Of a stretch of 64,000 nt of DNA, positions 45,069-53,388 are shown piece by piece. Location: assembly GCF_947504135.1 (NCBI RefSeq), contig NZ_CANNGG010000005.1, forward strand, positions 1-64,000, read 5' to 3'. Numbering within the stretch: the stretch's first letter is position 1; the number at the start of each line of letters is the position of its first letter. The translations under genes and the position numbers were made by a program. This DNA comes from an uncultured Tenacibaculum sp. (GTDB lineage: Bacteria > Bacteroidota > Bacteroidia > Flavobacteriales > Flavobacteriaceae). The notes beneath the pieces were generated by a model that saw nothing but the letters and a program-made list of their open reading frames with translations, was not told the DNA's origin and made no database searches.

Positions 45069-45920
45069 CTACTTAAAACCCGAAACTTTTCTGTATTTTG
45101 ATGGGCTAACTGCTTTAATTTCTTTAAACTTTCTGTTAAAATTAGATAAATTATTAAAACCACATTGGTAAGCTATTTCACTAATTGATAATATATTTCC
45201 TGAGTTTAATAACTTACATGCATTTTCTATACGTAGTTCATTTAAAAAAGTAAAATATGTTTTATTTGTTCGTTGTTTAAAGTATCTACAGAAAGCATTA
45301 GGCGTCATATTTGCTTTTTCGGAAATCTCGTATAAACCTATATTCTTATCAAAGTTATTCATTGTAAAATCCATAACATTACGCATTCTCTTTCCTTCAT
45401 TATCCGTATATTTCTTCGGGTAAATAAAATTGGCCAATTCAACTGTTTTTGAATTAACTAATATTTTTAAAACCTGAAGTAAACCTATAAAACGATTGAG
45501 GTTTGTTGATTGCTGTAACTGTAATAAGATATCCATAACTTTTTCCCTGTTCTCAAGAAGTCTAAACCCACAGGTAGATTTTTCAAAAAAAGGAATTAGT
45601 TCTTTAAAATCATCCAATAAAAAAAAGCTCTTTCCAAATGACTCTTTTGTAAAGAAAAGTGAAATCATAAAAGATTCTTTAATGATGGAAGCATCACTTT
45701 TAAAAACATGCGGTAAATTACTTCCTATTACTAAAACATCTCCTGACGAGTATTTATCAATAGTATCACCAACAACTAAAGTACCTTCACCCCTTACTAT
45801 CACACATAATTGTATCTCTTCATGTTGATGAAATTTATCATAAAAATATTGCTCTTTATCTTCTTGATAAATTAATCCAATATTTTGAGTTTTTGGTATT
45901 TTAAAGGGTAAAACTTTCAT
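45069..45920 (-). CDS. AraC-family transcriptional regulator
   Basis: 283 aa. N-terminal cupin sensing domain (FHQHEEIQLCVIVRGEGTL, about 25-105) and C-terminal double helix-turn-helix (IGLYEISEKANMTPNAFCR; ISEIAYQCGFNNLSNFNRKF). It diverges from the hydroxyproline operon with two palindromes between, so it most likely activates that operon in response to hydroxyproline or an intermediate. Start at 45920: 45986 would add 22 residues that cross the -7 box. Confidence 0.88.
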   Translation of the reverse strand: MKVLPFKIPKTQNIGLIYQEDKEQYFYDKFHQHEEIQLCVIVRGEGTLVVGDTIDKYSSGDVLVIGSNLPHVFKSDASIIKESFMISLFFTKESFGKSFFLLDDFKELIPFFEKSTCGFRLLENREKVMDILLQLQQSTNLNRFIGLLQVLKILVNSKTVELANFIYPKKYTDNEGKRMRNVMDFTMNNFDKNIGLYEISEKANMTPNAFCRYFKQRTNKTYFTFLNELRIENACKLLNSGNILSISEIAYQCGFNNLSNFNRKFKEIKAVSPSKYRKVSGFK

Positions 45921-45941
45921 TGATAAATTGCTATTATAATT

Positions 45942-45974
45942 CAAAAATATGCAAATACTATTAACATTACACAA
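45942..45974 (-). promoter_or_regulatory. Promoter of the araC-type regulator
   Basis: Minus strand -7 TATTTTTG (45942-45949) with TTG at 45972-45974, 22-base spacer. Confidence 0.5.
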
Positions 45975-45994
45975 TAAAAACAACACAGAAGTTA

Positions 45995-46009
45995 ATATTG
46001 TATCAATAT
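45995..46009. promoter_or_regulatory. Palindrome ATATTG-TAT-CAATAT, candidate operator
   Basis: Perfect 6-base arms in the regulator/hydroxyproline intergenic region, about 40-50 bases upstream of the operon -7 box. Confidence 0.45.
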
Positions 46010-46019
46010 ATGATAATTT

Positions 46020-46033
46020 AGAGTTAAAACTCT
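46020..46033. promoter_or_regulatory. Palindrome AGAGTT-AA-AACTCT, candidate operator
   Basis: Perfect 6-base arms, 14 bases upstream of the -7 box and covering the place where a -33 element should be; none is present, consistent with activator dependence. Confidence 0.5.
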
Positions 46034-46047
46034 CTTTATCTTACATA

Positions 46048-46055
46048 TAACTTTG
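46048..46055 (+). promoter_or_regulatory. -7 promoter box of the hydroxyproline operon
   Basis: TAACTTTG, exact consensus, 21 bases before the ATG. No TTTG at -33. Confidence 0.6.
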
Positions 46056-46076
46056 CAATGAAAAAATAATATTACG

Positions 46077-47000
46077 ATGAGTATAAATTGGAAAGGTGTA
46101 ATGCCAGCGGTAACCACAAAGTTTACAAATGATGATACTTTAGACTTAAGCATGTTTGAAGTAAATATTAAAGCACAATTAGAAGCAGGTGTACACGGAA
46201 TTGTTTTAGGAGGTACTTTAGGTGAAGCTAGCACATTATCTGACGACGAAAAAAGAACACTAACAAGAACTACGGTTCAATTAGTTAACAACCAAGTTCC
46301 AGTATTAATAAACATAGCAGAACAAACGACTAAGGGAGCCATCGAAGCAGCTCAAAAAGCTGAAGAAGATGGTGCCAAAGGATTAATGATGCTTCCGCCT
46401 ATGCGCTATAAGTCTGGAGATAGAGAAACTGTAGAATATTTCAAAGCAGTCGCAAATAATACATCGCTTCCAATTATGGTATACAACAACCCTGTTGATT
46501 ATAAAATTGAAGTTACACTAGATATGTTTGAAGAATTATTAAAATGTGATAACATTGAAGCTGTAAAAGAATCTACCCGAGACATTTCAAACGTAACAAG
46601 AATTAAAAATCGTTTTGGAAATCGTTTAAAAATAATGACAGGCGTTGACACTTTAGCTTTAGAAAGTCTATTGATGGGGGCAGATGGATGGATTGCTGGT
46701 TTAGTTTGTGCTTTTCCTAAAGAAACAGTGGCTATCTATGAATTGCAAAAAGCAGGTCGTATTCAAGAAGCACTAGAGATTTACCGATGGTTTTTACCAT
46801 TGTTAGAATTAGATATAAACCCTAAATTAGTACAAAATATTAAGTTAGCAGAAGTAGCCACAGGTATTGGAACTGAAAATGTGCGAGCTCCTCGATTACC
46901 TTTAATAGGTGAAGAACGTAAACATGTTTTAAATGTAATAGAAACTGGATTAAAAAACAGACCTACATTACCCAATTATAAAACTTTAGCTACTCACTAA
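46077..47000 (+). CDS. DapA-family lyase, probable 1-pyrroline-4-hydroxy-2-carboxylate deaminase
   Basis: 307 aa class I aldolase of the DHDPS/NAL superfamily. Active-site Tyr in IMVYNNPVDY and Schiff-base Lys in VKESTRDISN (about residue 164); GTLGEASTLSDDEK is the substrate carboxylate loop. In hydroxyproline catabolism this family deaminates and dehydrates pyrroline-4-hydroxy-2-carboxylate to 2-oxoglutarate semialdehyde. Substrate is assigned from its operon partners; sequence alone allows other 2-oxo acids. A true lysine-pathway DapA is less likely in this context. Confidence 0.85.
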   Translation: MSINWKGVMPAVTTKFTNDDTLDLSMFEVNIKAQLEAGVHGIVLGGTLGEASTLSDDEKRTLTRTTVQLVNNQVPVLINIAEQTTKGAIEAAQKAEEDGAKGLMMLPPMRYKSGDRETVEYFKAVANNTSLPIMVYNNPVDYKIEVTLDMFEELLKCDNIEAVKESTRDISNVTRIKNRFGNRLKIMTGVDTLALESLLMGADGWIAGLVCAFPKETVAIYELQKAGRIQEALEIYRWFLPLLELDINPKLVQNIKLAEVATGIGTENVRAPRLPLIGEERKHVLNVIETGLKNRPTLPNYKTLATH

Positions 47001-47022
47001 TTAACTCTTTGTCAATTTAAAT

Positions 47023-48609
47023 ATGATTACAGGAAAAAACTATATAGGAAATCAGTTATCGAATTTAGGAAGTACAACTTACAAAACATTTAACCCTGAA
47101 TTAAATCGGGAAAATGATACTGTTTTTACTGAAGCTACTTCCGAAGAAATTGATAACGCCGTAAATCTAGCTTCTGAAGCATTTAAAACATACAGAACTG
47201 TTTCTGGAAAAAGAAAAGCTGAATTTTTAAATGCTATTGCTGATGAAATTTTAGCCTTAGACAATGAATTAATACAAACTTATTGTTCCGAGTCAGGATT
47301 ACCTGAAGGACGTGCAAAAGGAGAACGAGGAAGAACTGTATTTCAATTACGCTCTTTCGCTGATTTAGTTGAAGAAGGCTCATGGGTCGAAGCTACTATT
47401 GATACTGCAATTCCTGACAGAGAGCCAATTCCTAAATCAGATTTACGTAAAATGAATATTCCCTTGGGTCCTGTAGTTGTTTTTGGTGCAAGTAATTTTC
47501 CTCTTGCCTATTCTACAGCAGGTGGAGATACTGCAGCTGCTTTAGCCGCTGGTTGTCCTGTAATAGTTAAGTCACACCCTATGCATGCTGGTACAGGTGA
47601 ACTTATAGCTTCAGCAATTATTAAAGCTGCTGAAAAAACTGGAATGCCTAACGGAGTTTTTTCTAACATAAACTCAAGTGGTATTGAAGTAGGTAAGCAA
47701 TTAGTCGCTCACCCAAAAGTAAAAGCTGTTGGCTTTACAGGTAGTATCCGTGGTGGTAGAGCTTTGTTAGATTTAGCTGCAAAACGTGAAGAACCGATTC
47801 CTGTTTTTGCTGAAATGGGAAGTATCAATCCAGTAATTATACTCCCAAAATCACTACAAAATAGAGCAGAAAGTTTAGCAACTACTTATGCTAACTCTAT
47901 TACGTTGGGTACAGGGCAATTTTGCACAAACCCTGGGTTAATCTTAGGAATAAAAAGTGATAGTTTTGATAATTTTATTAACTCTTTAGCCAATAAAATT
48001 GTAGAAATCAATCCAACTTGTATGCTACATCCTAATATTATTGGAGCATATGAGGATAATAAAACCAAAGCTTTTACTCAAGAAGGTTTAACTATAATGG
48101 CTAAATATGAAGAAAAAACTCAGCCTAACTATGCTTCGCAAGCAATTACAACTGTTGAAGGAAAAACATTTTTGAACAACCCAACATTACATCAAGAAGT
48201 ATTTGGCCCATATTCTATTGTAGTTCAATGTGAAAACGAAAAACAATTAGAAGAAATAATTTCAAGTTTAGAAGGACAACTTACAGGAACAGTTATTTCA
48301 GATGATAATGAAGTAGCAAAATACCCTACTATAATTTCTGCCTTACAAAACAGAGTTGGAAGAATTATTTTTAACGGTGTTCCTACTGGAGTAGAAGTTT
48401 GCCCGTCAATGGTTCATGGAGGTCCTTATCCAGCATCTACAGATAGTAGGTTTACAGCTGTAGGGGTTAACTCAATTAAACGTTGGGTTCGTCCTTTTAG
48501 TTATCAAGATTGGCCTAACCATATATTACCTGAAGAACTAAAAAATGAAAACCCTTTACATATTTTACGTTCTGTTAACGGTACACTAACAAAAGGAGAA
48601 ATAGTATAA
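47023..48609 (+). CDS. Aldehyde dehydrogenase, probable 2-oxoglutarate semialdehyde dehydrogenase
   Basis: 528 aa NAD(P)+-dependent ALDH. Catalytic Cys301 in GTGQFCTNPG, general-base Glu in FAEMGSINPV (about 266), coenzyme segment GFTGSIRGGRALLDLA. The long form with VVFGASNFPLAYSTAGGD matches the ketoglutarate-semialdehyde group. Oxidises 2-oxoglutarate semialdehyde to 2-oxoglutarate, the last step of hydroxyproline breakdown. 22 bases after the deaminase. Confidence 0.9.
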   Translation: MITGKNYIGNQLSNLGSTTYKTFNPELNRENDTVFTEATSEEIDNAVNLASEAFKTYRTVSGKRKAEFLNAIADEILALDNELIQTYCSESGLPEGRAKGERGRTVFQLRSFADLVEEGSWVEATIDTAIPDREPIPKSDLRKMNIPLGPVVVFGASNFPLAYSTAGGDTAAALAAGCPVIVKSHPMHAGTGELIASAIIKAAEKTGMPNGVFSNINSSGIEVGKQLVAHPKVKAVGFTGSIRGGRALLDLAAKREEPIPVFAEMGSINPVIILPKSLQNRAESLATTYANSITLGTGQFCTNPGLILGIKSDSFDNFINSLANKIVEINPTCMLHPNIIGAYEDNKTKAFTQEGLTIMAKYEEKTQPNYASQAITTVEGKTFLNNPTLHQEVFGPYSIVVQCENEKQLEEIISSLEGQLTGTVISDDNEVAKYPTIISALQNRVGRIIFNGVPTGVEVCPSMVHGGPYPASTDSRFTAVGVNSIKRWVRPFSYQDWPNHILPEELKNENPLHILRSVNGTLTKGEIV

Positions 48610-48765
48610 CAAAATTTAATAATTTCTTTAGAAAATGTCTGAGTACAAAACCTTACTTTAGGACCATCTAAAGAAATTGAAATAAAGCCAGCTTCGTCTT
48701 TCCAAATAGAAAAATTTGAAGGGTTTTTTCTACTACAGAATACAAGCTGGCGATTCAATTTTAAG
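48610..48765 (+). other. Structured intercistronic region in the hydroxyproline operon
   Basis: 156 bases without a gene on the + strand. AATTTCTTTAG (48621-48631) is an 11-base perfect complement of CTAAAGAAATT (48668-48678). CTTTAG (48656-48661) competes for the same 3' arm (48668-48673). A further pair, GCCAGCTT (48687-48694) and AAGCTGGC (48744-48751), encloses 49 bases and ends 14 bases before the epimerase ATG. Confidence 0.55.
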
Positions 48766-49773
48766 ATGAAAAAAACTTTTTTTTGCGTTGACGCACATAC
48801 TTGTGGAAACCCTGTTAGGGTAGTTGCTGGTGGAGGTCCTAACTTAGTAGGAAACAACATGAGCGAAAAACGTCAACACTTCCTAAAAGAATATGATTGG
48901 ATTCGTAAAGGTTTAATGTTTGAGCCTCGTGGTCATGATATGATGAGTGGTTCAATCTTATTTCCTCCTCACAACCCAGAAAATGATTTTGCTATTTTAT
49001 TTATTGAAACTTCTGGATGTTTACCAATGTGTGGGCATGGAACTATTGGAACAATCACTATAGCAATTGAAGAAGGTTTAGTTACCCCTAAAGTTCCAGG
49101 AAAAATTAGAATGGAAGCCCCAGCTGGTTTGGTTGAAATTGAATATCAACAAACTGGTAAAAAAGTAAATTGGGTTAAACTAACTAACGTAAAAAGCTAT
49201 TTAGCAGCTAAAGAACTCACCATAGATTGTCCTGAATTAGGAGAAATCAATTTTGATGTTGCCTATGGAGGAAATTATTACGCAATTGTAGATCCTCAAA
49301 AAAACTTCTCAGGAGTTCATAATTTTACTGCTTCTAAAATTATTCAATACTCTCAAGTTGTTCGAGATCGTATTAATGAAAAATATCCTAATATGTTTAT
49401 CCACCCTGAAAATGATACAATTAGAGATGTAACACATATGTTATGGACGGGAAATCCTATTGATCCGACCTCATCAGGAAGAAATGCGGTTTTTTATGGT
49501 GATAAAGCCATTGACAGAAGTCCTTGTGGTACAGGAACCTCAGCACGTTTAGCGCAACTATATGCTAAAGGAAAATTACAACTTGGTGAAGAATTCATTC
49601 ATGAAAGTTTTATTGGAAGTAAGTTTATAGGCCGTGTTGAAAAAGAAACTACCTTAGATGGTAAACAAGCTATTATTCCTAGTATTCAAGGATGGGCAAA
49701 AGTGTATGGATATAATAACATTGTTATTGATGATGAAGATGATCCATACGCACATGGTTTTCAAGTCATTTAA
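48766..49773 (+). CDS. 4-hydroxyproline 2-epimerase
   Basis: 335 aa of the proline-racemase family. Both catalytic cysteines are present: C89 in PMCGHGTIG and C254 in DRSPCGTGTSAR, which separates epimerases and racemases from the dehydratases that have Thr in place of one Cys. N-terminal CVDAHTCGNPVRVV. Converts trans-4-hydroxy-L-proline to cis-4-hydroxy-D-proline, the first step of the pathway; the operon context favours this over proline racemase. Confidence 0.92.
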   Translation: MKKTFFCVDAHTCGNPVRVVAGGGPNLVGNNMSEKRQHFLKEYDWIRKGLMFEPRGHDMMSGSILFPPHNPENDFAILFIETSGCLPMCGHGTIGTITIAIEEGLVTPKVPGKIRMEAPAGLVEIEYQQTGKKVNWVKLTNVKSYLAAKELTIDCPELGEINFDVAYGGNYYAIVDPQKNFSGVHNFTASKIIQYSQVVRDRINEKYPNMFIHPENDTIRDVTHMLWTGNPIDPTSSGRNAVFYGDKAIDRSPCGTGTSARLAQLYAKGKLQLGEEFIHESFIGSKFIGRVEKETTLDGKQAIIPSIQGWAKVYGYNNIVIDDEDDPYAHGFQVI

Positions 49774-49792
49774 TATTTTACAAGCAACGAAA

Positions 49793-49823
49793 TGTCTTCT
49801 CGAGCGTAGTCGAGAGATTTTTT
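49793..49823 (+). repeat. TCTCGA-GCGTAG-TCGAGA hairpin with T-run
   Basis: Stem TCTCGA/TCGAGA with 6-base loop at 49798-49815, followed by A-TTTTTT and then directly by the next ATG. Short elements of the type CTCGAGCGNAGTCGAG are, to my knowledge, dispersed in intergenic regions of many Flavobacteriaceae. As placed it could also act as a partial terminator before the dehydrogenase gene. Confidence 0.55.
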
Positions 49824-51071
49824 ATGAATAAAGAAATTATCATTATTGGTGGTGGAATTATAGGTTTAAGTTCCGCTTATTATCTTCAAAAAGAAGGACA
49901 CAAAGTAACTGTAATTGAAAAATCAAATTTTTCATCAGGAGCTTCATTTGCTAATGCAGGGATTATTACCCCTAGTCATATAGTTTCTTTAGCTGCTCCT
50001 GGAATGATTACAAAAGGACTTAAATGGATGCTCAGTTCTACCAGTCCATTATCTATAAAACCTCGTCTAGATTTTGACTTTTTACAATGGGCTTGGTATT
50101 TTAAAAAATCAGCAACTCATAAAAAAGTAGCTGCTTCTATTCCTATTATTAAAGACATTAATTTATTTAGTAAAGAGTTATATGAAGAAATAAAGGCTTC
50201 GAAAGATTTTGATTTCCATTATCAACATAAAGGGTTGATGATGTATTACAAAACTGATAAAATGGGAGAAGAGGAATGGAATGTTGGAAAACTTGGTATT
50301 AAGGAAGGACTAAAAGTTGAGCTTTTAACTCAAGAAGAAACACAGAAACTAGAGCCCAATATTCAATTAAACATAAAAGGAGCTGTATACTATCATTCTG
50401 ATGCTCATATGACACCAAGTGAATATATGAAACAATTGAAACTATATTTAGAACAAAACAATGTTACATTTTTGTCTAATGAAGAGGTTTTAGATTTTCA
50501 TATTTCTAATGACATAATAAAATCAATTAGCACAAAAAATAATACGATTACTGCCGATGAATATATTTTAACTACTGGATCTTGGACACAAAAACTAGCT
50601 AAAAAGTTAGGAATTAATATTCCTGTTCAAGCTGGCAAAGGCTATCGAATTAATGTAAAAAATGATACAGGTATTACCATTCCTGCTATTTTAACAGAGG
50701 CTAAAGTTGCAGTAAGTCCTATGAATGGATTTACGCGTTTTGGGGGGATGATGGAAATTGCCGGTATTAATAACAAAGTCAATAAAAAAAGAGTACATGC
50801 CATAGTTGATGCTAGCAAAAGTTACTATAACAATTTAAACATTAATCAAGAAGAAATAGATAACGTTGAAACTGGCTTACGCCCTTGTTCTCCTGATGGT
50901 TTACCCTATATCGGTAAGCTTTCGAAAATTAAAAATATAACTGTAGCTGCTGGACATGCAATGATGGGCTGGAGTCTAGGGCCTGCTACCGGCAAGTTAG
51001 TTTCAGAAATTATAGATAATAAAAAAACAAGTTTAGATATTACCCCGTTTAATGTTGAACGTTTTACATAA
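49824..51071 (+). CDS. FAD-dependent D-amino acid dehydrogenase, probable D-hydroxyproline dehydrogenase
   Basis: 415 aa DAO/DadA-type flavoprotein. Dinucleotide-binding IIIGGGIIGLSSAYYL at residues 5-20, then SSGASFANAGIITPSH as in DadA. The C-terminal GLRPCSPDGLPYIGKL and GHAMMGWSLGPATGKL complete the FAD site. Oxidises cis-4-hydroxy-D-proline to the pyrroline that the DapA-like enzyme deaminates. Together the four genes make a complete route to 2-oxoglutarate; no transporter is within the operon. Confidence 0.88.
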   Translation: MNKEIIIIGGGIIGLSSAYYLQKEGHKVTVIEKSNFSSGASFANAGIITPSHIVSLAAPGMITKGLKWMLSSTSPLSIKPRLDFDFLQWAWYFKKSATHKKVAASIPIIKDINLFSKELYEEIKASKDFDFHYQHKGLMMYYKTDKMGEEEWNVGKLGIKEGLKVELLTQEETQKLEPNIQLNIKGAVYYHSDAHMTPSEYMKQLKLYLEQNNVTFLSNEEVLDFHISNDIIKSISTKNNTITADEYILTTGSWTQKLAKKLGINIPVQAGKGYRINVKNDTGITIPAILTEAKVAVSPMNGFTRFGGMMEIAGINNKVNKKRVHAIVDASKSYYNNLNINQEEIDNVETGLRPCSPDGLPYIGKLSKIKNITVAAGHAMMGWSLGPATGKLVSEIIDNKKTSLDITPFNVERFT

Positions 51072-51103
51072 AAAACTCAAGAGCTATAAACTCTTGAGTT
51101 TTT
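51071..51103. terminator. Bidirectional terminator
   Basis: AAAAACTCAAGAG/CTCTTGAGTTTTT with a 7-base loop, between the hydroxyproline operon and the convergent racemase operon. Confidence 0.93.
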
Positions 51104-51125
51104 AAAACAACAAAATAGCAGACAT

Positions 51126-52232
51126 TTACATGTCATTTTTATAAACTTTATCTATAAATTTTGAGATTAACAATCTTGCAACTCCCATATAACTAGGTTT
51201 AAATTTAATTTTATCACCTACTTTGTATTTTACTTTTCCTGATTTATCTTTATTCGTCCCAACATCAATTACTAGCATATCAGAAGTAATACCTACAAAA
51301 GAAATCTCTTTGTCTTCAGCTTCAATATCATCTTTATCTACATCTAACAAACCAACATCTAAAATTGCCTTATACGATGTTTCTTGTACATTATTCTCAT
51401 CATAATCCGTTGTGTGTCCAATATTAGCATCGTTAATAATACCATCTGGCACCAGCTTTTTTTCTTTTAATTCTATTATGTTAGCATAAAACTCAAAGGT
51501 TTCAGTATACAAGTTTTTAAACCGCTTATTTTCCAAAGGACTTAGCCCAAAAAAAGCTGCTTCACCAATTCTAAAATGATTAATTTCTTTAGGAACAATT
51601 TTATTTTCTATTAGTGGTAAAGTGATAGAAGTACCTCCTGAAACATACTTTAATTCTTTATTGAATTTCGCTGAGATCAGTTCTTTATAAAGCGATAACT
51701 GTAATAATTTATCATAAGTAGGTTCTACACCATACATACAACCAAGGTTTGAACCAATACCAATTACATCGATATTAGGTAGATTGAATACTTTTTCATA
51801 AAAACTTAGAATATCATCTCTCCTCACACCTTCTCTTAGCTCACCTAACTCTATCATAATAATGATTTGATGAACTTTGTTTTTCTTTTTAGCAGCTTGA
51901 TTTAAAGCTTCTATGGTAGATAACGAACTGTTTAAAGAAATATCAGCATACTCCACCACTTCCTCAGCATAAACTACTGCAGGTGGTTTTATGTAAATAG
52001 TTCTTAACTCTGGATCTACTGCTCGTAAGTTTCTTAAACTGGTTAACCTTGAATCTCCTACTGAATTTATGTTCTTAATTACATCTTTAGTTAAGATCGT
52101 TTTCAAAAATGTCTTATCTCCTGAAAATACTTTGGTTACTAAACTCCATTCTATATTATTTGACTTAAAAAAGTCGCTTAAATCTTTTATATTCTGTTTT
52201 ATTCTTTCAGAATGTATTATCAATTCTGCCAT
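51126..52232 (-). CDS. PLP-dependent amino acid racemase (ornithine-racemase-like)
   Basis: 368 aa, alanine-racemase-type N-terminal barrel. Probable PLP lysine K34 in WSLVTKVFSGD. GIGSNLGCMYGVEPTYDKL and YVSGGTSITLP fit the fold-III ornithine/lysine-type racemase group rather than Alr. The last gene of a four-gene operon, 1 base after alr. Substrate unknown; broad-specificity D-amino acid racemisation is likely. Confidence 0.8.
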   Translation of the reverse strand: MAELIIHSERIKQNIKDLSDFFKSNNIEWSLVTKVFSGDKTFLKTILTKDVIKNINSVGDSRLTSLRNLRAVDPELRTIYIKPPAVVYAEEVVEYADISLNSSLSTIEALNQAAKKKNKVHQIIIMIELGELREGVRRDDILSFYEKVFNLPNIDVIGIGSNLGCMYGVEPTYDKLLQLSLYKELISAKFNKELKYVSGGTSITLPLIENKIVPKEINHFRIGEAAFFGLSPLENKRFKNLYTETFEFYANIIELKEKKLVPDGIINDANIGHTTDYDENNVQETSYKAILDVGLLDVDKDDIEAEDKEISFVGITSDMLVIDVGTNKDKSGKVKYKVGDKIKFKPSYMGVARLLISKFIDKVYKNDM

Positions 52233-52233
52233 A

Positions 52234-53388
52234 TTATTTTGTTATAATTCTTGGTAAATTATCTGGTAACTTCGTTAATAACTCGTAATTAATTATTTGT
52301 ATATAATCGTTAAATGATGACACTGTAATTTCTCTATCTTCTTGATCTCCTATCAAAACAACTTCGTCTCCTTTCTCTACATTCTCTGCATAAGTTACAT
52401 CAACTGCCATCATATTCATATTAACGGTTCCAATAATATCATGTCTTTTCCCTCTAATTAAAACTTTACCTCTATTACTTAATGACCTACTATAACCTGA
52501 TGAATATCCTACTGGTACAATAGCTATTTTTACTTCATGATTGGTAAAAAACGATGTTCCATAACCTATAAACTGACCTGATTTTACGGTCTTAACATCC
52601 ATTACTTGAGTTTTCCAAGAGAGAACCCTTTGCAAGGGTGATTCATAAACCTTGTGCTTATTTAGGTAATGAACTAGAATTTCTTTCGTCGGAAAAAAAC
52701 CAAACTGTAGAATTCCTATTCTTACTAAGTCAAATCTAGTTTTAGGATATCGAATACTCGCTGCAGAACTTGCTAAATGAAATTCAGGGTTTAAAAATTC
52801 TTGCTGATTTATTTTATTAATTGTCTTCCTAAACTTCTTTTGTTGATCGGTAATTCTCTTGTAGTTTGAAATACTTTCTGCTCCTGCTAAATGAGAACAA
52901 ATTCCTTTTACAACAAGGTACTCTATGTTTTCTTGAACATATTTAAGGACCTTATTAATATCTTTTAAAACAAACCCTGTACGGTTCATTCCTGTTTCTA
53001 TTTCTATATGAATCTTCGCTGGAATTTTAAGTTTTTTAGCTGTTTCAACTGCAACTTGTATCCTATCCATTTCAAAAACATAAAACTCTATGTTATTTTC
53101 AACAGCCCAAGCTATTTGGCTGTTATGAATCATTCCCATAATCATTATAGTAACATCCTTTTGAGGCAACGTTTTCTTTACCTCATAGGCTTCATTAGCA
53201 TCGGAAACACTAAAATGCTTAACTCCATATTTATAAGCTAAAGTGCAATACGTTCTAATTCCGTGACCGTAGGCATTCCCTTTTACAACAGATGAGAATA
53301 TTACTTCATTACCTAAGTGATTTTTAATAAAATCAATATTGTTTTTAATTGCCGATTCGGAAATTTCTATAAAAGATGTGTGTGTCAT
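52234..53388 (-). CDS. alr: Alanine racemase family protein
   Basis: 384 aa. PLP lysine K36 in SSVVKGNAYGHG; IHIEIETGMNRTGF; second-domain catalytic Tyr in GQFIGYGTSFFTN; IGTVNMNMMAVDVT. A genuine Alr fold, but placed with an M20 hydrolase and transporter rather than with cell-wall genes, so it may be a catabolic racemase with a different preference. The start overlaps the M20 stop (ATGA). Confidence 0.88.
   Translation of the reverse strand: MTHTSFIEISESAIKNNIDFIKNHLGNEVIFSSVVKGNAYGHGIRTYCTLAYKYGVKHFSVSDANEAYEVKKTLPQKDVTIMIMGMIHNSQIAWAVENNIEFYVFEMDRIQVAVETAKKLKIPAKIHIEIETGMNRTGFVLKDINKVLKYVQENIEYLVVKGICSHLAGAESISNYKRITDQQKKFRKTINKINQQEFLNPEFHLASSAASIRYPKTRFDLVRIGILQFGFFPTKEILVHYLNKHKVYESPLQRVLSWKTQVMDVKTVKSGQFIGYGTSFFTNHEVKIAIVPVGYSSGYSRSLSNRGKVLIRGKRHDIIGTVNMNMMAVDVTYAENVEKGDEVVLIGDQEDREITVSSFNDYIQIINYELLTKLPDNLPRIITK

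Noticed and set aside
48504..48860. A 118-codon minus-strand ORF across the gap before the epimerase
   Set aside because: Both ends are antisense to well-supported genes; only the middle lies in the gap. Kept as a possibility within the finding on that gap, not as a gene.
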